Assembly: GCA_021300535.1 (NCBI GenBank)
Contig: JAJTED010000003.1
Location: 1-64,000, forward strand
DNA from: Planctomycetaceae bacterium
Lineage (GTDB): Bacteria; Planctomycetota; Planctomycetia; Pirellulales; UBA1268
Direction: 5' to 3'
Length of the DNA stretch: 64,000 nucleotides
Under the pieces are notes generated by a model. The model had not been told where the DNA came from. It ran no database searches and saw nothing but the letters and a program-made list of their open reading frames with translations. Positions within the stretch are counted from its first letter, which is position 1. Each line of letters starts with the position of its first letter. Below are positions 11,141-21,499 of this stretch, piece after piece. Made by a program: the position numbers and the translations under genes.

Positions 11141-11515
11141 TCACGCGAACCGATCCTGCACCACAACCTCGGACAGGGCGAGTTGGCCGCCCTTCGGCAC
11201 GGCGGGTTTCACGGCCTTGCCAACGGCGATCATGAAGCCGATCACGTGGTCGCTCGGGAGGTTGATGATCTCGGCGACCTTCACCGGGTCGAAGCCGATC
11301 ATCGGGCAGGAGTCGTAGCCCATGGCCTTGGCCGCGAGCATGATCGTCTGCCCCGCGATTCCGCACGACCGCATCGCCTCGTCCCGCTGCAGCTGCTCCT
11401 TCCCTTCGTAGAACGGTCCCATCCAGCCCGTAACCAGTTTCTGGATCTCGGGCGCAGCGTTCCTCCAGTACCGCTCGGGCGCCTTCTTCCACGCTGCGAG
11501 GTCGGCCGTGAGCAC
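11141..11515 (-). pseudogene. Nitroreductase family, C-terminal part only
   Basis: LTADLAAWKKAPERYWRNAAPEIQKLVTGWMGPFYEGKEQLQRDEAMRSCGIAGQTIMLAAKAMGYDSCPMIGFDPVKVAEIINLPSDHVIGFMIAVGKAVKPAVPKGGQLALSEVVVQDRF; N-terminal half absent. Confidence 0.7.
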
Positions 11516-11653
11516 GATCAGGAGCGTGGTCAGCGGTCACGTGGCCGGCGGCGGCGGCCCATGTGCCCTACTTTGTCTGGGTCTCGATCGCCACGGTGCT
11601 GCAGCTCTCGATCACGTGGATGAACCGGGCGTAGCGTTACAAGGAGGGAACCG

Positions 11654-11866
11654 ATGGCCGAGATCGCGCCGGGCCGCTACCGGCACTACAAGGGCAACGA
11701 ATACACGGTCCTCGGCGTCGCCCGGCACAGCGAGACATTCGAGGAACTCGTCGTCTACCGGCAGGAATACGGCGACCGCGGGCTTTGGGTCCGGCCGGCA
11801 ACGATGTTCGCCGAGACGGTCGTGGTGGACGGACAGACCGTGCCGCGTTTCCGGTTTGTCGGCTAG
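11654..11866 (+). CDS. DUF1653 domain-containing protein
   Basis: MAEIAPGRYRHYKGNEYTVLGVARHSETFEELVVYRQEYGDRGLWVRPATMFAETVVVDGQTVPRFRFVG. Confidence 0.88.
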   Translation: MAEIAPGRYRHYKGNEYTVLGVARHSETFEELVVYRQEYGDRGLWVRPATMFAETVVVDGQTVPRFRFVG

Positions 11867-12215
11867 CCGCCGGCGAGCGGCCAGCAGCGAGCCGATCGGC
11901 TCAGCAGGCGTGGATCGGCCTCCATCGAGTTCGGCAAAGCCATTCCGAACGGCCGCTCGGAGGGCCTCCTGCGACTGCAGCAGCCGCAGGCCTTCCGCGA
12001 GAACGTCGCCTTCGGGGAGATCATCTCCGTCATTCCCAGCACGAAGGCCCCTTCCTTGAGCCCCGTGCGGACGTCGTCAAACACCCAACACGAGTCGTGG
12101 AGCAGGTAGGGGTACAGCGTCAAAACACGGCGCTCGCTCATGATAGATCTGTTCGCGGGTGCAGGTTTCCGGGGCGGCCATGGCGATGCTCCTTGTGTGT
12201 GGGATTGCGGTGCGG

Positions 12216-13457
12216 CTACGTGTTTTCGGGCTCCTGCCAATTGAGGATCAGGCTGAGCGCGGGTCCGGCAGCCATCGTCGTGGCGACGCACATCAGCACG
12301 CAGGCCACGAAGAGCCGCAGGTCGATCAGTTGCGCCTCGAAGGCCGCCGCGGCCATGACGATGCCGAGGATTCCCCGCGCATTCAGGCCGCACCCGACGG
12401 CGAGCGCTTGCCGGTTATCCATGCCCGCTAGCCTTCCCCCGATGAAGACCCCGCAGATTTTTCCCACGAACGCGACGGCCGTGATCAGCGCCACGAGCCA
12501 GGGATCGAAGCCTTCGACGAAGTCGGCACCGATCGCCATCGAGACGAAGAAGACCGGCGTGAAGACGGCAAAGGAAAAATCGCCGATGATCTCGAACGGC
12601 TGCGGGTATCTGCGATAGACCTCGGACAGCGCGATGCCGACCACGAAGGCGCCGAGGAATGAGTGCAGGCCGAGATATTCCGAACCGGCGGCTCCCAGCA
12701 GCGCCAGCAGCACGATGCAGGAGACGAGCGATGCGGGCTGCGGCAGGTTGCGGTGCGCCCACTGCAGGAGCGGGGGCAGGACGAACCTTCCCAGGAGCAG
12801 GATTCCGCCGATGAACAACGCCACGAGCCCAAGGATCGCCGCTCCCTGCCCCTGGTCGGTCGAATGCGGGGCGAACTCCGCCAGGATCACCGCGAACAGT
12901 CCCCAGCCCACGAGGTCGTCCACGAGGGTCGCCGACATGATCGTCCGGCCGATCTCGCTCTTGAAGAGCCCCATGTCCATGAGAATCCGGGCGATCACAG
13001 GATTGGCCGACAGCGAGAGAATCGATCCCATGAACAGCGCCGTCGCGAAGAGATCCTTCCGCGTGACGCCGATGACATCGGGGAAGACGTAGCACATCAG
13101 AAATCCCAGGACGAGGGGCACCAGCGTGCCGATCGTCCCCACGGAGAGGGCCTTGCGGCCGATCCGGCGGAACTCGCCGACGCTGATGTCGAGCCCGATC
13201 GTCACGATGAAGAAGAGCATGCCGACGCGGGCGATCGCGGTCCGGGCGCCCGTGATCGTGCCCGACGTCGGGAAGAGCCAGGCGTGGATGTCCGGAGCGA
13301 GCCGTCCCAGGACCGTCGGGCCCAGCAGGAGCCCGCCGGCGATTTCCCCGACGACCGCGGGGATGCCGATCCGCCGTGCCGCCTGCCCCATCACGACCGC
13401 GACAAAAAGCATCGCCGCGAGGTGCAGGGAGAGCAGGGCCCAGTCGGTCGCGGTCAC
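12216..13457 (-). CDS. Cation:proton antiporter (Kef/CPA2-type)
   Basis: 413 aa, many TM helices; VGEIAGGLLLGPTVLGRLAPD, GLDISVGEFRRIGRKALSVG, LVDDLVGWGLFAVILAEF, LGAFVVGIALSEV. Confidence 0.9.
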   Translation of the reverse strand: MTATDWALLSLHLAAMLFVAVVMGQAARRIGIPAVVGEIAGGLLLGPTVLGRLAPDIHAWLFPTSGTITGARTAIARVGMLFFIVTIGLDISVGEFRRIGRKALSVGTIGTLVPLVLGFLMCYVFPDVIGVTRKDLFATALFMGSILSLSANPVIARILMDMGLFKSEIGRTIMSATLVDDLVGWGLFAVILAEFAPHSTDQGQGAAILGLVALFIGGILLLGRFVLPPLLQWAHRNLPQPASLVSCIVLLALLGAAGSEYLGLHSFLGAFVVGIALSEVYRRYPQPFEIIGDFSFAVFTPVFFVSMAIGADFVEGFDPWLVALITAVAFVGKICGVFIGGRLAGMDNRQALAVGCGLNARGILGIVMAAAAFEAQLIDLRLFVACVLMCVATTMAAGPALSLILNWQEPENT

Positions 13458-13549
13458 AGCTGCAGGCTCCGGGCGTCCGAATCGCGACCGCCATAATAGT
13501 CGTTGAAACGACTATTGTTAAGAGGGCAGACGGCCGATAAGATAGATGC

Positions 13550-14083
13550 ATGGCGACTGCTCCCTCCTGCCGGGCCCGTCCGTCTTCTACCCCCTTCGAC
13601 TCGCTCGAGCAGGAGGCCTACCTGCAGCTCTGGCGAACCTACGACCGGCTGCGCGAGATCGACGAGCGGGTGTTTCATGCGCATGGCATCACCGCCCAGC
13701 AGTACAACGCGCTGCGCATCCTGCGTTCGGTGCGGCCTGGGTCGCTTTCGACCTCCGCGCTCGGCGCCCGGCTTGTCTCCCGCGCTGCCGACATGACGCG
13801 ATTGCTCGACAAGCTCGAAGAACGGGGATTCGTCGCGCGAAAGCGGTGCGCCGAGAACAGGCGAGTCGTTTTCGTATCGATCACGGCGGGCGGTGTGGCA
13901 GTCGTCGACAGGCTCGCGTCCGATGTCCAACGCTGCGGCAAGGATCAGTTGGGTCACCTCGAGCGGAAAACGCTGCAGGCCCTGATCGGAATTTTGCAGC
14001 AGGCCCGCGAACCGCACGAGGATCCGGCGATGGCACAGGCGTGGCCCGGAAACAGGCAATCGAAGCGGGGAGGTGAGCGATGA
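13550..14083 (+). CDS. MarR family transcriptional regulator
   Basis: FHAHGITAQQYNALRILRSVRPGSLSTSALGARLVSRAADMTRLLDKLEERGFVARKRCAENRRVVFVSITAGG. Confidence 0.88.
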   Translation: MATAPSCRARPSSTPFDSLEQEAYLQLWRTYDRLREIDERVFHAHGITAQQYNALRILRSVRPGSLSTSALGARLVSRAADMTRLLDKLEERGFVARKRCAENRRVVFVSITAGGVAVVDRLASDVQRCGKDQLGHLERKTLQALIGILQQAREPHEDPAMAQAWPGNRQSKRGGER

Positions 14084-15339
14084 TCCAGCAAGCCAGTCGC
14101 GGCCTGACGCAGCCGGATGTGGTGGTGATCGGGGGCGGCCCCTCCGGTGCGACCACCGCCACGCTCGTCGCGAAGCAGGGGCACTCGGTCCTCCTGCTCG
14201 AACGGGAGCATTTTCCGCGGTACCACATCGGCGAGTCGCTGATCCCCGAGACCTTCTGGGTGCTCGAGCGTCTCGGCATGCTCGAAAAACTCCGCGGCAG
14301 CAGGTTCGTCAACAAGCACAGCGTGCAGTTCGTGTCGGAGCACGGGCGGCTGTCGGAGCCGTTTTATTTCGCCGACCACAAGCCGCACGAAAGTGCGCGA
14401 ACCTGGCAGGTGCTGCGTCAGGACTTCGACATGATGATGCTGGAGAACGCGCGGGATCATGGCGTCGAGGTCCAGGAGGGGGTCCGGGTTCTGGACGTCC
14501 TGTTCGACGCGGGGCGGGCCGTCGGAGTCCGGGCCGCCGACGAGACCGGAGCCGTCCGGGAGATCCGCTGCCGCGTGGTGGTCGATGCGGCGGGCCAGAG
14601 CTGCATGATCCAGGATCGGCTGGGCCTCCGCGAATGGGATCCCGTCCTCAAGAAGGCTGCGATCTGGACCTACTGGAAGGGCGCCCTTCGCGACAGCGGC
14701 CGGGACGAGGGGGCCACGATGGTCATGCAAACGCAGGGCAAGCAGGGCTGGTTCTGGTACATCCCGCTGCATGACGACGTGGCGAGCGTAGGTGTCGTCG
14801 CCCCGTACGACTACCTCTTCCGCGGCCGTGATACGAAGGACATCGAGAAACTTTATTTCGAAGAGGTCGGGAGGTGCCCGGGAGTACAGCCGCGGATCGC
14901 CGGGGCTGAGCGGAACGGCCCCTTTCGTGTTGCGAAGGAATATTCCTACCGCTCGCGCCAGGTGGCCGGCGACGGCTGGGTGCTCGTCGGTGACGCGTTT
15001 GGGTTTCTCGACCCGCTCTACTCGTCCGGCGTGCTCTTGGCGCTCAAGTCGGGTGCCTGTGCCGCCGACGCGATCTCCGAGGGCTTGTCGAAGGGGGACA
15101 CCTCGGCGGCCCAGCTGGGCAAGTGGGGCCCGGAGTTCATCGCGGGCATGGATCGGATGCGGAGGCTCGTCTGCGAGTTCTACGACGGGCTCAACTTCGG
15201 GCAGTTCGTCCGCAAACATTCCGACCGCAAGGGGCTCATCACCGACGTGCTGATCGGTGATCTCTTCAAGGAAGATATCGACACCCTCTGGCCGCTCATG
15301 GATGAACTGAAGGCCGAGCAGTCGGTGGCTGTGTCATAG
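14080..15339 (+). CDS. FAD-dependent oxidoreductase (tryptophan halogenase / geranylgeranyl reductase-like)
   Basis: PDVVVIGGGPSGATTATLVAKQGHSVLLLEREHFPRYHIGESLIPETFWVLERLGM...WVLVGDAFGFLDPLYSSGVLLALKSG. Confidence 0.9.
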   Translation: MIQQASRGLTQPDVVVIGGGPSGATTATLVAKQGHSVLLLEREHFPRYHIGESLIPETFWVLERLGMLEKLRGSRFVNKHSVQFVSEHGRLSEPFYFADHKPHESARTWQVLRQDFDMMMLENARDHGVEVQEGVRVLDVLFDAGRAVGVRAADETGAVREIRCRVVVDAAGQSCMIQDRLGLREWDPVLKKAAIWTYWKGALRDSGRDEGATMVMQTQGKQGWFWYIPLHDDVASVGVVAPYDYLFRGRDTKDIEKLYFEEVGRCPGVQPRIAGAERNGPFRVAKEYSYRSRQVAGDGWVLVGDAFGFLDPLYSSGVLLALKSGACAADAISEGLSKGDTSAAQLGKWGPEFIAGMDRMRRLVCEFYDGLNFGQFVRKHSDRKGLITDVLIGDLFKEDIDTLWPLMDELKAEQSVAVS

Positions 15340-15417
15340 GGGCCTGGCCCACAAGGTGGGCGTCGATATACCCCACGCGATCATCCGTCGGCCTTCTGTC
15401 GAACACACTCGCATCGT

Positions 15418-15718
15418 CGTGCCAATCCGATAATCCGCCCATCGATATCGTGAAGGCGGGCGTTTCCCCAGATCGTTCATCGCGAGACGCCATCGTCACG
15501 AACGCCGACGGCTCCGTGGATCTCACGTTCGGCCCCGCGCCCCCCTGCGGCCTGCCGGAGAGCAACTGGATGAAGACACTCCCCTGCAACGGCTGGTTGA
15601 GGTTCGGCTTCGCGAACTCAAATCCTTAGAAGGTTCTGCTCCATCCGCCTCTGTGGCCCGACCCCGACCTAATTCGACCGCTCCTGGGTGCTGGCAGACA
15701 TCGAGGTGATCGAGTAGT
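15418..15718 (+). pseudogene. 3' fragment of a DUF1254-family gene
   Basis: Nearly the same as 40138-40365: ...AGVSPDRSSRDAIVTNADGSVDLTFGPAP...PESNWMKTLPCNGW..., then frame decay, ending FDRSWVLADIEVIE-like followed by tcgggaatggccgcagcg. Confidence 0.8.
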
Positions 15719-16703
15719 CGGGAATGGCCGCAGCGACCCCGGCACGACCTGCACCGTGAGGCCCGGCCGATGGCTTCTCAGCGTTCGTCTCGGGCGCCGC
15801 GTGTGGCGGAGCGTTGAGTCGGAAGATGAGCAGCGGCACCTCGAGCACCTTCTCGTGATGGATTGCATGACCATACAGCCCCTGCTCACCGAGGCATTCG
15901 CCGTGGTCGGCGGTGACGACGACCGTCGTCGGGCGGCCGCGAGCCATGAAGCACCGGAGCAGGTCAGCCATCTGTGCGTCGAGGAACTCCGCACATGCGA
16001 CCTGACGGGCCCACAGGTCTGTGTCGATCGTCGCGGTCGCGTCGTGCAGGCCCGACGCATTGAAGAGCCGACCAAGGCTCATGCGCTCGCCCTGGGGATC
16101 GGCTCCGACAGCCATGCCTTCGTGCCGGAAGGGGCTGTGGGTCTCGCCGAAGTTGGCGAACACGAAGCATGGGCGGTGGCGGGCCCGACGGGTGATTTGC
16201 TCGCGGAGCATTTCGACCTGCGTCCGGGCTCGCGTACCGGTGACGCGAAACCACTCGAAACCATCCTGCAACGGGCTGGGTCTTTTGAACCAGTCCATCG
16301 CCGCCACGCCCAGCGTCGCGTAGCCGCGGCGGCGAAACCCGTTCACGATGTTCACCGTGCCTTCCGGGAACGTCACCAGCGGCTTGACGGCAACGTTGCG
16401 ATGGGAGATCCGCCACAGCTGCTGGACGTAGCGGTTGTAGAACGGCAGGGGCTCGAACACGTGCGGCAGGAAGCCGTTGAACATGGCCTGATGCGCCGGG
16501 AGCGTGTACGTGGCCATGGCCCAGGCACGCCTCGCGGCGGCATGCCCGTCGAGCACCGGGGTTCGGGCCCGCTCGAAGGTGTCGTGGCGGCACGAATCCC
16601 AGGTGACGAGCAGGAAATCCTCGGTGTCGCCGCCGGACTGGAGCCGCCGATGCCGCCACTCGTCCCAGGTGCGGCCGATGATGCTGGTGCTGAGCCGGCT
16701 CAT
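15669..16703 (-). CDS. Sulfatase / alkaline-phosphatase superfamily protein
   Basis: MSRLSTSIIGRTWDEWRHRR...FLLVTWDSCRHDTFERA...MATYTLPAHQAMFNGFLPH...TTVVVTADHGECLGEQGLYGHAIHHEKVLEVPLLIF. Confidence 0.82.
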   Translation of the reverse strand: MSRLSTSIIGRTWDEWRHRRLQSGGDTEDFLLVTWDSCRHDTFERARTPVLDGHAAARRAWAMATYTLPAHQAMFNGFLPHVFEPLPFYNRYVQQLWRISHRNVAVKPLVTFPEGTVNIVNGFRRRGYATLGVAAMDWFKRPSPLQDGFEWFRVTGTRARTQVEMLREQITRRARHRPCFVFANFGETHSPFRHEGMAVGADPQGERMSLGRLFNASGLHDATATIDTDLWARQVACAEFLDAQMADLLRCFMARGRPTTVVVTADHGECLGEQGLYGHAIHHEKVLEVPLLIFRLNAPPHAAPETNAEKPSAGPHGAGRAGVAAAIPDYSITSMSASTQERSN

Positions 16704-17497
16704 GGTGAGTCTCCGGACACTGGACGCCGGCAGATGCCGACGTTGAATCGGGGCGTGCCGTAGACCGTCGCCAGGGCCGCGGGAACGATCGGAAAGTCGG
16801 CGAGCCCGGGCGCCGCGAGTCCCTGGAGCCGCGTCCAGCCGCGATCCGCCTTGCAACGGAACGGCCACTTTCGCCAGGCGAAGGCCGCCACCGGGTTGCA
16901 GGCGGTGAGCCCCTCGCGCACGGCGGCCACGGCCGCGGTGCGGGCCTGCAGTGCCGCGGTCTCCACCTGCACTCGCAGCTCCACTTCGTGGAAGTGGCGG
17001 CCAAGCATGGCGACGAAGTCGGCGGTGAACCATTCATGCTCGTGAAACCGGTTGCGGGGCCGGCCATCCACGAATGCCGGCGTGCTTGCCCGGTCGGGAG
17101 TCGATACCAGGAGCACGCCGCCAGTGGCCAGGAGGCGACCGGCCCGGGCGAGGAAGGTCTCGGGGTGCCGGAGGTGCTCGATGACCTCGAAGCAACAAAT
17201 CACTTCCCAGCCTTCGTCGACCCGCTCTAACTTCTCGCAGTCGTCCAACGCGAACGAGAGGTTCGGCGCCGTGAACTTGTCCCGGGCCGTGGCCACCGCG
17301 CCGGCATCCTTGTCGATGCCGAGGACGACGGCCGCGCCACCGTACCGGAGGATCGTCGCCCCGTAGCCGGCACCCGATCCGGCGTCGAGTACGCGGCGTC
17401 CGGTGGTGAACTCCGCCGCCATGAGATAACGGGCCAGATGCGGGGCCGCTAGATCGGCCCACTCTGCTCCGCCCGGCATGGCACGCTCGCACGTCAT
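16700..17497 (-). CDS. Class I SAM-dependent methyltransferase
   Basis: HLARYLMAAEFTTGRRVLDAGSGAGYGATILRYGGAAVVLGIDKDAGAVATARDKF...WEVICCFEVIEHLRHPETFLARAGRLLATGGVLLVSTPDR. Confidence 0.9.
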   Translation of the reverse strand: MTCERAMPGGAEWADLAAPHLARYLMAAEFTTGRRVLDAGSGAGYGATILRYGGAAVVLGIDKDAGAVATARDKFTAPNLSFALDDCEKLERVDEGWEVICCFEVIEHLRHPETFLARAGRLLATGGVLLVSTPDRASTPAFVDGRPRNRFHEHEWFTADFVAMLGRHFHEVELRVQVETAALQARTAAVAAVREGLTACNPVAAFAWRKWPFRCKADRGWTRLQGLAAPGLADFPIVPAALATVYGTPRFNVGICRRPVSGDSP

Positions 17498-18522
17498 GCT
17501 GCGACTCGCTGTGGGGCCGAACGTGTGCAGGCAGCCGTCACGATCGCGGCCAGCCTCGGCCCCCAGCCAGCGACGCTCCACTCCCGCTCCACGCGGGCCC
17601 GTCCCGCCTGGCCCATGCGGCGACGCAGGTCCGCCGAGGCGGCCAGCGTGGTGATGGCCCGCCGGCAGGCCTCGGGATCGTCCGCGAGAAATCCTGTTTC
17701 GCCGTGAATGACCAGACGAGCGTGAATGCCCACGGAGTTGGCCACCACCGGGAGGCCGGCCGCCATGTACTGCAGCACCTTAAGCCCGCACTTGCCGAGG
17801 CTCCAAGGGTGATCGGGCAGCCAGGAGATGCCGATATCGCCGCCGGCGAGGTCCGCGGTTTCCGTCGACTCGCGCCAGGGGACGTGCCGCGTCCGCACGC
17901 CGGGAAGCTCAGGAACCCAGTCACTGACGAGCGTCAGCCGTGCCGCCGGCGCGGCCGCGCAGGCCGCACGCAGCCAGGGTATGGCGTCGCCGAGCGAGGC
18001 CGCCGTGCTCCGGCTGCCGATCCAGACCATCTCGGGCCCGCCGGCAGGCCGATCATGCGCCGCGAGTGCGTAGCCCCTCGGATCGATGCAGGTGGGCACG
18101 AGTTGCACCCGAGCGGCTGGCGCGGCGCGGAGCGCCTGCGCCACGAGCTGTGGTGATCCTGCCAAGGACGCATCCGCCATGCGGATCATCCGCCGGAACC
18201 TCGACCAGCGAACCGGGTCGTTGGCCGTGGGCCCGCTGTTGCTGTCGCGCAGGTACACGGAGTCGTCGAAGTCGTAGAGCAGCGTGCGGGCGGCGCGACG
18301 GATCAGCCAGGCCTTGCCACCGCTGACGAGTCGCCGTTGGATGACGACGGCATCCGCGGCGGCGATGGCCTTCAGCGTCCGGACGAACTCGTGCCCGCCG
18401 CGTGGCCGCTGCACGTGCTCGAGCCGCCAGCCCGCAGCCGCCAGCGCCGGGGCGAACGCCGCCCATCGGTAGCGGTAGCAGACGAACTGCTCGCCTTCGC
18501 TCATGACCAACAGTCGCCGCAT
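17494..18522 (-). CDS. Glycosyltransferase (GT-B, family 4-like)
   Basis: MRRLLVMSEGEQFVCYRYRW...LLYDFDDSVYLRDSNSG...LGKCGLKVLQYMAAGLPVVANSVGIHARLVIHGETGFLADDPEACRRAI. Confidence 0.88.
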   Translation of the reverse strand: MRRLLVMSEGEQFVCYRYRWAAFAPALAAAGWRLEHVQRPRGGHEFVRTLKAIAAADAVVIQRRLVSGGKAWLIRRAARTLLYDFDDSVYLRDSNSGPTANDPVRWSRFRRMIRMADASLAGSPQLVAQALRAAPAARVQLVPTCIDPRGYALAAHDRPAGGPEMVWIGSRSTAASLGDAIPWLRAACAAAPAARLTLVSDWVPELPGVRTRHVPWRESTETADLAGGDIGISWLPDHPWSLGKCGLKVLQYMAAGLPVVANSVGIHARLVIHGETGFLADDPEACRRAITTLAASADLRRRMGQAGRARVEREWSVAGWGPRLAAIVTAACTRSAPQRVAA

Positions 18523-18802
18523 CACGTGCGTGCCCCGTGAAATCCACGCCGTGCGCACGTTCAGCCTGCGCGCGGCCCGACTCGTAAGGCCTTTGGTATC
18601 GGCTGCCGGACTGACAGCGATGGAGACCGGGCGGAAGAAATCTCGCTCCGTGAATCCGTCGCTTAGCCATCCTTTGCAGCTTCTGCCGGGAGCCGGCAGG
18701 CTGGGAGAGCTGTGGACGCGGGGCAACGGCCGGGCCTCAGCGGCGACGGGTGCCTGGTACATCAGGTGTGGGAGCGGCGGCCCCGCAGCCGAAAGAACAC
18801 GT

Positions 18803-20050
18803 ATGTCAGTTCCCGCCGAGCAGCAACGGTTCGCAATCCAGGACAGTGACGGCGGCCTGCGGCCGCCACGGGTCGGGGTCATCATCGACAAGTTTGATGC
18901 CGCCCGCGGAGGCGCCGCGGTCTACACCCGGGACCTCGTCGCCTGGTTGGTCGACCGCTGCTTCGAGGTGCACGTGGTGGCCCGCAACGTGGGCGAGCAG
19001 GAACGCAGGCTGCCGTGCGTATGCCACGAGGTCCGCTCGCGGTACGGCGGGCACGACTTCGCGGCCGCCGGGAGTGAATGCCTCGCCGCCTTGGCGATCG
19101 ACGTCAGTCACGACATGGGCGTGGCCGTCGGTTGCGACGTCTTTCAGTCGCACGTCGGGTCACCGGTGGCCTGCCAAATGGGCATGGATGCCGCCATGCC
19201 GTGGTGGTATCGGCATGCTCGCCGCCTCGTGCAGGGGCCCCGTCGCCGGCGAATCCGCGGGCTGGCCGCGCAGCAGTTCGGAAGCCCCAACTCGCTGTTC
19301 ATCGCCGTGTCGCAGCGGGTGGCGAACGATCTGCAGCGGCTTCAAGGCGTGCCACCGAACCGCATTCGCATCATCCACAACGGAGTCGACATCGATCACT
19401 TCGATTCCCAGCGGCATGTGGCGGCTGGTGTCGCCATCCGCCGGCGACTCGGCATCGACGCTGACGACGTGATCGTGATCGTCGTCGCCCACAATCATCG
19501 GCTCAAAGGCGTCCACGTGGTTTCGCACGCGGTGCGCCGCCTGCGTCGGGAGGGGCTGCCCGTCCGTCTGCTGGTCTGCGGCACGCCGCAGCCGGGATCG
19601 AGTTGCGGTCGAGCCGTGTCTGACTGGGTTCTCCAGGCGGGCAGCGTCATCGACACCGCCCCCTTCTATGCCGCCGCGGACATTGCGGTGCAGGCCTCCT
19701 TCTACGACGCCTGCAGTCTCGCAACGCTCGAGTCACTGGCCAGCGGACTGCCGGTGATCACGACCCGCGCGAACGGCGCGGCCGAATTGATCACGCCCGG
19801 GCGCGACGGCATCGTGCTCGACGATCCGGCCGACGTCACGGCCCTGACCGCGGCCCTCCGGACGCTGGCTGTCGATCGGTTGGGCCGGATGTCAATGGGC
19901 CGGGCGGCGCGTCGCTCGGCAGCCGCCCACGCGCGCGAGGGGACCTTCGCGGCGGTGGTGGGCGTCTACGCGGAAGTGCTCGCGTCAAAGGGCCGAACGC
20001 TCGTGACCCTGGCGGCGCCCGACCGACTGCTGAGACCGTGGGCCGCCTGA
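18803..20050 (+). CDS. Glycosyltransferase family 4 protein
   Basis: VGVIIDKFDAARGGAAVYTRDLVAWLVDR...IRIIHNGVDIDHF...FYAAADIAVQASFYDACSLATLESLASGLPVITTRANGAAELI. Confidence 0.9.
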   Translation: MSVPAEQQRFAIQDSDGGLRPPRVGVIIDKFDAARGGAAVYTRDLVAWLVDRCFEVHVVARNVGEQERRLPCVCHEVRSRYGGHDFAAAGSECLAALAIDVSHDMGVAVGCDVFQSHVGSPVACQMGMDAAMPWWYRHARRLVQGPRRRRIRGLAAQQFGSPNSLFIAVSQRVANDLQRLQGVPPNRIRIIHNGVDIDHFDSQRHVAAGVAIRRRLGIDADDVIVIVVAHNHRLKGVHVVSHAVRRLRREGLPVRLLVCGTPQPGSSCGRAVSDWVLQAGSVIDTAPFYAAADIAVQASFYDACSLATLESLASGLPVITTRANGAAELITPGRDGIVLDDPADVTALTAALRTLAVDRLGRMSMGRAARRSAAAHAREGTFAAVVGVYAEVLASKGRTLVTLAAPDRLLRPWAA

Positions 20051-20208
20051 ACTGCGATGCCTCCCGACGTGCCCACCACGGCAGGTGATGGCTCTTGGAG
20101 GCAGGCGTCGCAGAATCTGACGGAGCGGGAACTTCGCACGGAGCCGCAGGCGGTCGCACGCTGGTGGCGGTGGCATGAGTTCATCATCTGATCACCAAGG
20201 AAACTACC

Positions 20209-20484
20209 GTGATCGCGTTCCGAGTACTCGCTGAACTCACGGAACGGCTTTCGGTGGCCTAGGGGGACGGGCTGCACGCGGTGGTGCTCTTCGGTTCCAA
20301 TGCCCGTGGGAGTTCAAGGCCGGAAAGCGCCATCGACGTCCTGGCCGTTCTCGAGACCCTGGCCGGCGACTACGGCGACGAACTGGAGCGGGGGCTGACG
20401 GCGGTCTATCCGGTCGCCCTGCGGCTCGGTCGCCGCGTGAGCGTGAAACCCCTGGCACGCGACGAGGATGACAGGACGCTTTGA
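20209..20484 (+). pseudogene. MNT-type nucleotidyltransferase (antitoxin) remnant
   Basis: Homologous to 27230-27545 and 41528-41845, but with an in-frame TAG at 20260-20262 (TAC in paralogues), SDID changed to SAID, and loss of the C-terminus. Confidence 0.85.
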
Positions 20485-20570
20485 GCGAGTGCGACGCGGT
20501 ATCGTCGGGGCGATGATCCGGGGAGCGTCCTGTGACTTGACGCGAGCCGTTGCGGCACCCTGCGGAAAAA

Positions 20571-20654
20571 ATCTCCGCGTAAGATTTGTAACCTCCCCGT
20601 TTTTCTTCGGGGAACCAATGGGGTTGGCGAGAAAGCGACTCAGAAAAGACTCAC
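20571..20654 (+). repeat. Degenerate tRNA-Asn-tag element (tag 20571-20588, direct repeat 20635-20654)
   Basis: atctccgcgtaagatttg matches the tag at 13/18; gcgactcagaaaagactcac begins 64 bp downstream, the spacing seen in intact copies. Confidence 0.72.
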
Positions 20655-20699
20655 CTTCCAATCCGCAGGAGGACGCATGAGTTCGCACGGGTCGCCCTC

Positions 20700-21057
20700 A
20701 CAGTGCTCGTTGGCGAGCCGGAAGCAGAACTGCGTGAATCAGTCGGGTTCGATGGAAGAGAGCGGTCGCGAGCGGAGGACCTCATCGATGATCACCTCGA
20801 ACTCATCAAACAAAAATGGGCTGAGCACCTTGGCTGGCCGTGCCCCGAAGGCATGGCATGAGCAAGAAATGATCTTTGTCAGATTCGCGAGCGGCCATGA
20901 GGCGGGTTTTTCCACCAAGGGTAACCCGCGGCTGGAATCCGCTACCGAGGAAGATGTGGGCCGTATCGAAATCTCTCCGTTCGGGCTGCACTGGCCGACG
21001 CGCGATGAAGACCTTTCGTTTGCGGGAATCCTCGAGGAGCGTTACGGTCAACGGTGA
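20700..21057 (+). pseudogene. DUF4160/DUF2442 pair: DUF4160 N-terminally truncated, DUF2442 (20788-21057) largely intact
   Basis: VLVGEPEAELRESVGFDGRERSRAEDLIDDHLELIKQKWAEHLG overlapping ...MIFVRFASGHEAGFSTKGNPRLESATEEDVGRIEISPFGLHWPTRDEDLSFAGILEERYGQR; paralogue of 40651-41107. Confidence 0.78.
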
Positions 21058-21414
21058 CTAGTTGGACTCATTTGATTGGGGATCGCCCTCACCGCCGAAT
21101 CCTCTTTCAGTCGGCCCGCATGACGGGTCAGTGATCGGCGCTGATCCCGGCCGGCATCGCGGTGCATTCCGACCCACAGGTCTTTCGGCAGCGTTCCCGC
21201 TGGTCGCCTGCAGAACGAGGCCACCGGACGAGGCAGACCACCACCCTGCAAACGGTCAAAAAGGTGGAAGGGCCGGCAACCTTTCGGTGCCACGCAACGC
21301 AGGCAAACCCTGCCGTGCTCGGGCCTCGGTAGCCGGATGACGCTGCTGGCAACGCTTGATCGAAGGTGCTGGGTGGGGCGCCATGCAAGTCAGTGTGGTG
21401 TGCTGGCACGAAAG

Positions 21415-21499
21415 CGCCCCGACAGGGATCGCGCACAAGTGCTTTTTCATGCGGGAATCAACTGGTGCCCGGCCCCAGGTGCCGCAAAATCCGAAACAG
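21415..21499 (+). repeat. Degenerate tRNA-Asn-tag element (tag 21415-21432, direct repeat 21479-21499)
   Basis: cgccccgacagggatcgc (13/18), then gtgccgcaaaatccgaaacag 64 bp from the tag start and gggaactccgccaggagccgcatg, as downstream of the type II tags. Confidence 0.68.

Noticed and set aside
20041-20125. A third decayed tag element left of 20.2 kb (repeat gcgtcgcagaatctgacggag at 20105)
   Set aside because: The repeat and MNT leader are recognisable, but no tag is visible 64 bp upstream (20041); kept only as part of the MNT remnant.
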